The notes beneath the pieces were generated by a model. That model did not search any database. It was not told the origin of the DNA and saw nothing but the letters and a program-made list of their open reading frames with translations. The position numbers and the translations under genes are program-made. Shown piece by piece: positions 55,701 through 64,000 of a stretch of DNA of 64,000 nucleotides. Numbering within the stretch: the stretch's first letter is position 1; every line of letters starts with the position of its first letter. Source of the DNA: Cricetomys ansorgei (Eukaryota; Chordata; Mammalia; Rodentia; Nesomyidae); contig JAMJFZ010000289.1 of assembly GCA_026225945.1 (NCBI GenBank), positions 1,728,001 to 1,792,000 of the forward strand. The letters run 5' to 3'.

Positions 55701-56629
55701 AATTACACTCGCTTTAGCACACTGGATGATACCTAGGGTAAGTGAGTGCAGTTCCTGTTTTGCTTCTTACTTTGACTTCTAATCTCCTCATTCTGTTGAT
55801 GTGAAGAGACGCCATGCTCATCCTAAAGTATGGTCTGCTTTATTGCAGAGCATTGAGCAGTAGTCAAGAATTTGCTTGGTTTTATGGCAAAGGTATTTGA
55901 GACTCTCTGTTCCAGGCTAGGGAAGTGAACAGAAAATCAGTCTTCATGTCCTTAGGTCAAGTCTCCACTTCCCAGTCTCAGAATCTGCTATATCTAAAGT
56001 CACAAGAACATCTTTCTAAGACCCTGGGGACTTGACATTAACTTTTGTTTTTATTTGTGGGTAGCACTTCTGTATACCTCTATTTTCTTCTCCCTTAACA
56101 ACCTGTTCATTTTCAAGATCACCTTGCTATATCTTTCTTCATCTCTCAAAAGTGAAAAGTTTATTATTTTGCCTCCTACCAAAAACAAACAAACAAACAA
56201 AAAAAGAAACATTTGCCTATTACAGATTATTTTAGAGCACCAGTACACAATAGAAGCTTACATTCCAACTCCACTGACTTGTTCATATTTATTATTCTGG
56301 CAAATTTCACTCGCTCTATTAGAACACAAATAACACATCTGTGAAGATACATCTGGAAAGTAAATTCCTCCAAAGAACATTTCATCCCACTGGAGCGAAG
56401 AGCCGGAGAGAGCCACAGAGAGAGCAGCAGGTGTCGGGTGGTGAGGAGACAGTGAAAGAAAGCCAAGTTTAATTGAAGTGAGAAGGTCCCACAAGACCGT
56501 GAGAACCAGGGACTGGGGGAGCCGGCAGATGTGTGCCAGGATGTCCACTGTTTGTCCCCTTGTAGGTAATGCTTGTCTGACACATTTATATTTCTATTTT
56601 AAACCCTTACTGTACTGAGAATTTGTGGG
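55701..56629. other. Unannotated sequence
   Basis: A short 'gttgatgtgaagagacgcca' near 55795 recalls the R2 LTR start but does not extend. A 118-codon minus frame (56227-56583) is unrecognised. Confidence 0.45.
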
Positions 56630-56695
56630 TGTTTTTTTTTTTTTTTTTTTTTTTTTGGCTTTGGCTTTGGCTTTGGTTTTGGCCTTGGCTTTGGA
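56630..56695 (+). repeat. Poly-T followed by (GGCTTT)n
   Basis: A T-run of about 27 bases (56630-56656), then about six GGCTTT-type hexamers with minor variants. Confidence 0.9.
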
Positions 56696-57599
56696 GTGAA
56701 GAAGAGATAGAACTTTGTTTTCTTCTTAAGGAATCCAATGTGCTTGAAGCCACTCACTGAGCAATGCATTTTCTCCTCCAAAACGGAAACACCGCTTTCA
56801 CCAGGTCCTAAGACCCGGTCTTCTCTCCACTGATCTATGATCTATGCTTTTCTTTCTGGGCTAATATTTTTTTGTCACATTAGCTTAATTCATTTGTACA
56901 TTAAGATGACCATAGTTGCGTGTATAATACTCCCAGTCTTGCAAGGGTCCTGGGAAACAGTGCAGACAAAATGCTTTATCTTGGGAATTTTACATTCTAA
57001 AGAATGTCGGTGTCTACTATGGAGAGGCCACTTCACTATTCTTACTTACTGTAGACGTCTGGACAAATACTGCACATTTATTTCACAAATGAACCTTTAA
57101 ATGATTCTGTCTATTTCTTAATAGTAATCAAGTTAGACTTTTTATTGGAATTCATTACAATTCTAGACAAATAAAAGCAGAAATAATTCTATTATAAAGT
57201 ATACTTTTGGACTCTGGGACATGGCATGCTCTTCAGAAACCTCTGATGTCATTAGAATTTAAGTCTTTTGACTTCCCAGGTGCAAAATCCTAGCATGCAT
57301 GTTTCCCTCTCTTTTCCATCATTCTTAGCTCTGATTACACTACTTGGTTATTTGACGACTTTGGCTATTCATAAACAATGCTATTTAAATTGTTTCTGTG
57401 CCTCTGTCTCCTACGTTTCAATGTTAATGGTCTTTGTATTTATTTATTTTAATATATTTGTCATTTGCCGTTAAACAAATAGCTTTTAGAATTTCATTAC
57501 AATTTTCTAACCTAGCATTTTGGTTACTAAGTTAGACACTGAAAATATTCCCAGAGGTATGGCGTTTCTTAGCTTTAAACAACATACTAATATTATGCC
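56696..57599. other. Unannotated AT-rich sequence
   Basis: No repeat was recognised with confidence. Parts may belong to the old L1 that is clear from 57600 on. Confidence 0.4.
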
Positions 57600-57980
57600 T
57601 TTTCAATTAACATGAGTTTAATAAGTTAGGTTTTGCTGTTTTCTAATATTGAACTATCCCTGCATTCCGGAAATGGGTTATGCTTAGTCATGAAATTCAA
57701 TTTTTTTTTTCCAAATTGTCACTTTTAAAATATTTGCTGGGTTTTATGTACAACTTAGACACTGTGCTGCATCCGTATTCATCAGTGAGAGTTTTAGGTT
57801 CCGTCCAAGTCTGTCCTCATCAGGACTAGGAAGTAAGGTTATAGTAGCCTTGCAAATTGCACTGGGAAGCTTTCCATCTTTTGCTGTGGTCAGAAATGTT
57901 TTGAGTAACATAAGGATTATCTGTTCACTGCAAGTTAGATAGAATTCAGCTGTGAAACCATCTGGGCCTGGCACATATTT
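57600..57980 (-). pseudogene. Old L1 ORF2 (reverse-transcriptase region) relic
   Basis: A 76-codon minus frame (57744-57974) keeps the L1 ORF2 signature PGPDGFTAEFY, then an ILLKTF-like and a LPSAICKATITLL segment, then LSLMNTDA, in the order of the L1 reverse-transcriptase N-terminal part. Downstream on the minus strand (about 57700-57640) 'ccggaatgcagggatagttc' corresponds to the next ORF2 landmark. There is no intact ORF2, only a short fossil. Confidence 0.85.
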
Positions 57981-58011
57981 TAGAGACTAGATAATTTTTG
58001 AAGAATGTTTG

Positions 58012-58255
58012 TGGTGCAGTGGAAGAAGACATCTTTGTAGTTAGAAAATTATATTTGAATCTTTGCCCAGCCCACTGCTCACTGGGTGACGGCTGGTGAA
58101 TGGCTTACCTTTCTAAAGGTACAATGGTGACCTATGTGCCTTCCAGTCACAGAGGGAGCAGTATTTCTCAGGGACATTTACAAAATGCAAATGCTTGAGG
58201 AAGGAGTGAGTTGCGTGGGACACAAAGCAGGTACTCAGTAAAAGGCTGTTTGCCT
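58012..58255 (+). mobile_element. MIR SINE
   Basis: The tRNA-like start 'ggtgcagtggaagaagacat', then 'tttgaatctttgcccagccc', 'cactgggtgacggctggtga', 'ggtgacctatgtgccttcca' and the end 'acaaagcaggtactcagtaa' follow MIR order throughout. It is near full length but strongly diverged. Confidence 0.65.
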
Positions 58256-58351
58256 TTCCTTTAAGCCACAGTCATAAAGGCTATTCCTCTGTGACATGTT
58301 CACAGTTCACTTGCAGTTCACCTCAACAATGACCACTCTATCTTGTTGCCA

Positions 58352-58712
58352 TAGCTGAATGAGAAATGTCCCAAATAGGTTCAGGTATTAGAATACTTAG
58401 TTTCCAGTTGGTGGCATTGTTTTTGGAGGTTTATGTGGTACAGCCTTGCAGAAGGATGTGCACTGGGATGGACTTTGAGATTGTATAGCTTCACACTGTT
58501 TCTAGGCTTTTTTGTTTTGTTTTGTTTTGTTTTTCTGCTTCCTGATTGTGTTTGCAGATGTGAGCTCTTGGCTTACTGCTCCTGCTGTCAGGCCTGTTGC
58601 TTACTGCTATGAGTCCCTGTCATGATGGACTCTCATCCTTCTGGAACCATAAGCCAAAATAAACTCCTTCTCATGTAAGTTGCCGTTTTATCACAGAAAT
58701 GAAAAAAAAATT
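58352..58712 (+). mobile_element. R5 MaLR-like LTR, copy 3
   Basis: 'gctgaatgagaaatgtccc', 'ttccagttggtggcattgtt', 'cttgcagaaggatgtgcact', 'gctcctgctgtcaggcctg', 'catgatggactctcatcctt' and 'gccaaaataaactccttctc' follow the R5 order. The last few bases are lost in an A-rich end. An AAAACAAAA-type T/G run (58510-58532) is inside. Confidence 0.65.
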
Positions 58713-60480
58713 GCATCTGTTAACATTAAGGTTAAAGCTCCTCACTTTGCAGAGCTCCTGTATTCTCAGATCATCCTTGAGCTCTTAAGTTATGAGAAGT
58801 GTGCAGAGTGATGGCTCATGGTATCACTGTTTCTGATTTTGACCAAAGTTAAAAAACAAAAAACAACAAAAAACTGGTAAATGGGCAGTCTCCAAGCTCC
58901 CAGTTGTGAATTTACTCACCATCCCACAAGATTTCTAAGGAAGCTTCAAATAATGCAGACAGTCTGGGGATTTCTGTTCTTTAAAAGTGGATTATCTAAC
59001 AGGCAATCCTATGGACCAAGCTCAGAGCAGAGCTGATGGCTCAAAGGCATTCACTTAGGACTCTTTATACTGATTTCAGTGGCAGGTCATTGTTTTATTC
59101 ACTCAGAGCTAATATTTAATCTTGAGTTATTTCTATGCGACAGGTTCTTTTAAAACATGCCTCAGTGGCTACACCAGCAGTTTCTGAATGAATTCAAAAG
59201 GAAACAAGACAGATATTTTTGAAGTTTCAATTAGGAACAAAAATCTTCCCAGACTTTTGTTAAGGTTAAGATACTCTTGGAAAAACTTAAAATGAAAAAG
59301 ACTATGTATAAAAGATCATATCTGAGAAGCTGAAAAGAGTTTATAATTATATACACAAATATAAGCATTATTTATCAGAAGGATATTTTAGAAATCAATA
59401 AAATAGCTTTATATTTAGCAAGAAGCATTGAGGAGTCCTTGGAGAAGATTTATATCCCATTTTCTGTCATTCTGATTGAATTTTATCAGGAATTTTATTT
59501 TATAACTTAAATGTTAATTTTTGAGAATTTCATGCATGAGCAGTATGCTTCCATCATTTTCAACTCTCTCTCTTACCCTCCCACCCCTCTGTCCCCCCAA
59601 CTCCATCTTCAACCCCCTAAGTTATCTTGTTTAGTATATTATATGGCAATAAGGTCCATCCCTCTTCCTCAATAAATTGATTATTTCTGTATTTGAACAA
59701 CAGCTTAAGAGCTTGACCTTGCTGTGTGTCACTGTGTCACATGGGTACTAAGTCCACCCAATCCTATTTGGATATCACTGGGTGTCAACCTTCTAGAAGC
59801 AAAATTTACTACAGGTTTGGCCCAGGAAACACTCTGGAACTTAAGCTTTGTTTGGGGTGTTTTGGGAAAGGAAATTTGCCATCATCAAATACAGTTTTGG
59901 GAGTCCACACAGAATGTGTGGCATGGGTCCAACAGTTCTTTTCTGGTTCCTTTGAGATTTGTTTATTACTTTGAAAATCGGAATTTCCATAAAACAGTGT
60001 AACACTTCCCTGCTTTGTAGCTCAGTAAGTAGAATAGCTGAGCAGAGAGATCTAACTTAATTTGAAGGTTGGCTTTGCCACATGCATTAGCAATGATAGA
60101 AGCAAAGGCAAAGAGCAAAACAACCATGACTGACTGAATACACAGCAGAGGAAACACTTCTTTTTACTTCTTGTGCAATCTTTAGGCTCAACAGAACATT
60201 GTTGAGCTTTGCTGGGGTGACTCAAACCGTGCAGATGCTTATGTGAAGAGCTAAGGGCGAACCACTTATCCTTGAGGGAGGTGGATTAGGTGTGGGTTAT
60301 AAAGCATGATGCTGCTGACAGCTAAAGCAAGTTTCAAGTGCAGAAGATTGCTACCAGGACAGGCTCTGAGATTCAGTGTGTCTACACAAGTTCTTCCAGC
60401 TGTTCCCTTTTAGTCTCATGGGTCAGAATTACTAATGATCATTTTATTATTGGTCATTGAGTGAAAATTTGCATAATACT
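58713..60480. other. Unannotated sequence
   Basis: No repeat was securely recognised. Positions 59516-59660 ('gagaatttcatgcatgagca' plus a C-rich run) faintly recall a rodent L1 3'-end sequence. A 92-codon frame at 59724-60002 is unrecognised. Confidence 0.4.
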
Positions 60481-61102
60481 TATTGGAGAAATTTATTTCT
60501 GTCTATGTTTATAATAATTGATTTGTACACTGTTGGGGGAAGGGCTGCCTAAGCCTTGGAAGTTTGTGTTATCTACAGGTCTTGGCTTTACGTAAATCTG
60601 TGATGGTTGATTTCTCATGATCTGCACCTGCTCACTGCTCTGTGGCAGAGCCACTCTGGAAGAGCAAAGTTTCTGTGCAGGAAGTCTTATAGTTCCTCTC
60701 CCACAGTCTCAAGCAACAAGGAGAGAATAATTCCCTTAGGCCTTGAGTTCCCCCACTGTAAAGGTGACATAGGTGGACTGTTAAAGGGTTGTGGGATCCT
60801 CTTGGGCCTTGAGTTTCTCACCATAAAAGTGCCATAGCTCAGCTACTAAAGGATTGTGGGGTGAGACTAACCTATAGGTTTCCTTCATTATGCAAACAAG
60901 ACTTTGGATGAGAGGACTGGGTATTTGTAACACCTGAGGAGCTTCTGTATCGATAAAAGAAACCTCAGATGAGACAATCTGGGTTCCACTGTGGCCCTTG
61001 CCATGAGAGGTGGTTCCCTATGCTAAGATCTGGAAAGGTTCGCACCCATGAAAATGCCTCCTTGTCCTCTTTGCAGAACTGACACGGTAGCTATCTGCTA
61101 CA
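60481..61102 (+). mobile_element. LTR-A solo LTR, copy 3, with a 306-bp extra segment
   Basis: Starts TATTGGAGAAATTTATTT (TG changed to TA) and ends TCTGCTACA. Flanks AATACT (60475-60480) and AATACC (61103-61108) agree at 5 of 6 positions. Shared blocks with copies 1 and 2 include 'ctgcctaagccttggaag', 'tcatgatctgcacctg', 'ctgaggag', 'gggttccactgt' and 'gaaaatgcctccttgtc'. Between two CACCTG motifs (60625 and 60931) it holds 306 bases not present in the other copies, including a 66-bp tandem duplication. Confidence 0.8.
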
Positions 61103-61686
61103 AATACCCACAAGAAACGCCTGTTTCCAGGCCGCATTTTACCTGGACTACAGGGTTGTCTCTCTCTCTCACTGCTCTCACCTTGACTTTCATTTTAAAT
61201 GTAAGAATATGAGCCATTTGTCATTCGTACTTAAATAAGGAAACAGCAATGCCACTCATGGCTGTGGTACCTATCAGTGCTGTTTGTCACATAGGCACTG
61301 TTTGTACATCCTCCAGCTCCCTTTGTACTTGGAAGACTGGCCCTATCTGGCCTTGCCATCTCTGGAAAGGATCATGTGACTAGTCCTGACCATTGAGCTC
61401 TCAAGGGATTTCTGTGACACCTGAGCTGGGCATTCACTATGCTTCAAGAGGCATGCCGGACCTCATCACTAGTTTTCAGCAGCCAATCACACTGGCCATC
61501 CACACCACCACACTTGCAAATTGGAAGCATGTAACATGGTGCTTGAAGCTGCTGAGACTGAGGTACATGAAATTGCCAACTGCAGCATAATTTACCCTAC
61601 CTTTGTACAGCAGTTCAGTTCTTTAAAAACAGATACCATTTATCCGGATGTTCTTCCTATCTAAGAACACATAGATGTCTTGTTTG
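61103..61686. other. Unannotated sequence
   Basis: Positions 61290-61600 ('catgtgactagtcctgacca' and similar) may be an ancient mammalian repeat, but I cannot assign it. Confidence 0.4.
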
Positions 61687-61833
61687 TTTTGTTTTTTCGA
61701 GGCAGGGTTTCTCTGTTGTAACTCTGTCCTAGAACCCACTCTGTAGACCATGCTGGCCTGGAACTCACAGAGATCCGCCTGCCTCTGCCTACCACGTGCT
61801 GGGATTAAAGGCGTGCTCCACCACCACCTGGCT
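61687..61833 (-). mobile_element. B1 SINE with clear target duplication
   Basis: The T-rich start (A-tail) precedes 'cgaggcagggtttctctgtt', 'gaacccactctgtagacc', 'ctggaactcacagagatccg' and 'gctgggattaaaggcgtg'. Flanks ACATAGATGTCT are identical at 61669-61680 and 61834-61845, and the match extends further with one indel. This is one of the least decayed insertions in the window. Confidence 0.95.
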
Positions 61834-61845
61834 ACATAGATGTCT

Positions 61846-63599
61846 TTGTTTGAAGTTAAAATTTGGCATCTGGAAGGCATTCTGTTTCATGCAGTTGTTG
61901 TATTTTAAGTATGTCCACCTACAAAATCCACAGTTCAGTCTGGGAATTGCTAGTTCAGTCTGGCGCTGTCACCCACCGTAAAAATAGTGCAATCCAGACA
62001 TGGTTTTCTTAAGTGCACTGTGCTCCATCTGTTAGATTCAACTCTTTTGGTAATCACAGACACAATTTGTGGGTATTGCTGGCATTTAATCTCATCCCAC
62101 CATGTTTATGCAAGGACTCGGCCTTTTGACACCCTCTTCCTGGGTGTCATTTCTTGCCGCCTACAAGAACTCCTTTGATGGCTGCTCCCAGTCACGCTGG
62201 ACCAGCTGGCAGATAATGGATAACAGGATTTCTTCAGAAGGTCAAGCCTGGTGAGGCGCCAGCCTGTGAGTTTTCTCACCAGGTCTTGGGTTACCTAGAG
62301 CAGGGATGCCCTGTCTGCCCTGTCTGCCTGTAACTCCAGAGCTTTGTAGAATGCATGGCTCGTAGGAGCAGCCATGCGCACTTGCCAAGACCTGACGGCA
62401 TGGATGTATTTCTTAGGTTAGCCAAGCACTACCTGAGAGTGCAAAGCCTCCTGGTTGCTTTCCCTTTTTGAATAACAGCAAGTGTAGGCTTCCAAGGCCT
62501 CCCACCCTATAAGGAAACGTACAATTATTACAGTTCTACATGAATGGCTTAATTTCCTGGTGAAAGGACAGGCTTTTCTTTCATCTCATTCACCTAGTTA
62601 GACAAGATCGTCCACACGGCTGTCCTAAGAATACTTCAAAACCGCAGGTATGCGTGTGGTTTCCAGAGCTGGAGAGCATAAAGCCACATGCACTTTTTAA
62701 AAGTATGACTCTTTTTATTTCTATTGTTGAAAGGAGAAACTATGCACGTATTTACCCTCCGGACATTTGTGCACGACAGGGGTATGTGCTCCGCACATTC
62801 TTTTCTTGTCTCTTGGGCTGGCACCTATACTGCCTGGGCTCACACACAACTCTTTGTTCACAGAGCAGAAGGCACACTCTGTCTGAAGGCACCAAGCATT
62901 GAAATTTGCAAGCCACGGCTTATGTGTACACATGCACTTTAGCTTGAGTTATACCGGTCATGCATGCTCAGTGTATCTACGTGACTTGCGACCTCTCTGT
63001 GACTGACATTTATCTTGGAAATATTCATCGACAACATCTCCTCGATCACAAAACGTCATGACAGACTTGAATGCCAGTTGATTGTGTTTGAGCCACGGAA
63101 TTTGAAATGAGTCTTGACTTCCTGCTCCTTTCAATTTGCTTTGGCTCTAGGCAGGCCATCTCAAAGAGTGTCGACTCTACTGCTACCCCAAAAGATGGAA
63201 ATAGAGAGAGGATAGGTCCCTCACTCTGCTCTCCTTGTTCTTGGAGCCCTTTTCAAGTTAGTAATAGAAAGTGCAGGGTTTTATACTGGAGATGAGTGAC
63301 TGACTGATCCTACAGGTAGTCAAGGTGCTTAAGAGTCCTTTATACAGAAGTCTGCTGAGTTAGACTGTGACATCGGTTCTCCCCTGCACCACATTCAATC
63401 ACAGCGTCTAGCACAGCCACGCAAGGCTTTTTGTCATAAACGAATTCTATTCCCATGTGGAAAGCATGAAGTCTGTGTGTCTGCCTTGCAGAGCGTGTGT
63501 GCTCACAGCTGTGGTCGCACACCCTTGCAGAGAGCACTGCTAATGAGCACTTCCCGTTCTTGTGTTTTTAGGTGACTAAGAAACCTGAGGGTGTTTAGG
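61846..63599. other. Unannotated sequence
   Basis: About 1.75 kb without recognised repeats. Open frames of up to about 82 codons are unrecognised. Confidence 0.45.
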
Positions 63600-63930
63600 T
63601 TGATGAGTGATGTGCTTGACTCCAGTCTGTGCCCGCCCGGCTCCAGAGTTTATCTGCTTTCTGTTTGTTTTCTGTGCTCCTATTAGGTTGTTGTTAGTTA
63701 CATTCTGATGTTTGTAGTTTTGGGAAATCTGTATCTTTGTTATTTATGTTATCAATAATGTGACCTGGGCCTTCCTCAGCAATGTTCCAACTGTTCCCAG
63801 GTCCTCAATCACTAATTATGCAGATGAACAGATTGTGGGAACTCTTTCCTTATGGCTACATTCTGGAGGAGTTGTTTTTATTAAATTGCGGATGTCTTGA
63901 ATTATAATTAGGTACTGGCCCATATTTATA
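63600..63930. promoter_or_regulatory. Possible conserved non-coding element
   Basis: Repeat-free sequence with balanced composition and homeobox/octamer-like motifs ('cactaattatgcagatga', 'ttgaattataattagg'). No coding potential. The call is weak and rests on composition only. Confidence 0.2.
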
Positions 63931-63932
63931 GC

Positions 63933-64000
63933 CTCTCTCTCTCTCTTTCTCTCTCTCTCGTTTTCTCTCTCTCTCTTTCTCTCCTCCATCTCTTCATCTC
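63933..64000 (+). repeat. (TC)n microsatellite, cut by the window end
   Basis: TC runs with TT and CG breaks continue to the last base. Confidence 0.9.

Noticed and set aside
55792..55830. Short match to the start of the R2/R3 LTRs ('gttgatgtgaagagacgcca')
   Set aside because: It does not extend beyond about 35 bases, so it is too short to call.
59516..59660. C-rich segment resembling a rodent L1 3' end
   Set aside because: The resemblance is faint and family order cannot be followed on either side.

Overview
The window is muroid-rodent nuclear DNA (mouse/rat/hamster/vole-type), and I see no functional gene in it. The rodent assignment rests on B1, B4 and B2/B3 SINEs, a rodent L1 with its own 5' UTR, ORF and 3' UTR relics, URR1-type hAT-Charlie elements and several rodent MaLR-like LTR families. 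Older mammal-wide fossils (MLT1, MIR, L1M, a hAT with CAGGGGTCGGCAAACT-type ends) lie beneath them. The species cannot be fixed from sequence alone. No rRNA, tRNA, snRNA or convincing exon was recognised. The longer open frames are low-complexity tracts, antisense of repeats, or unrecognised and probably chance.

Layout. 1-9.7 kb: decayed LTRs, a B4 SINE, a large TTTCC-type pyrimidine array (2.9-3.5 kb), and a MaLR-like element carrying a small L1 fragment. 9.7-17.5 kb: one L1, internally deleted and cut into three pieces by later insertions, which themselves carry insertions. This is the most layered part of the window. 17.5-33.6 kb: mostly unique sequence with microsatellites and a few old repeats; two stretches (28.6-29.06 and 33.0-33.56 kb) have the composition and motif content of possible conserved non-coding elements. 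33.6-46 kb: B3 SINE, old hAT, a solo LTR, an L1M fossil, and two LTR-internal-LTR elements. 46-64 kb: B1 SINEs, MIRs, an inverted LTR pair split by a 940-bp insertion, a third solo LTR copy, and unique sequence.

Naming used here. R1-R8 are interspersed repeats I recognise as families but cannot name safely. R1-R6 look like ERVL-MaLR-type LTRs: TG start, AATAAA near the 3' end, and 3' ends like ACTAATACA or CTAAGACA, resembling THE1/MST/MLT1. LTR-A is a family present as three solo copies, each with a 6-bp target duplication. LTR-B and LTR-C are single copies. Family names and strands come from memory of consensus sequences and need RepeatMasker for confirmation.

The main observations are structural: a 2.7-kb inverted LTR composite flanked by an exact 5-bp duplication (13792-16508), the matching LTR-A solo copies, a 940-bp insertion with an exact 5-bp duplication, and an 83-bp L1 5'-region fragment with an 11-bp duplication. 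I found no new gene system.
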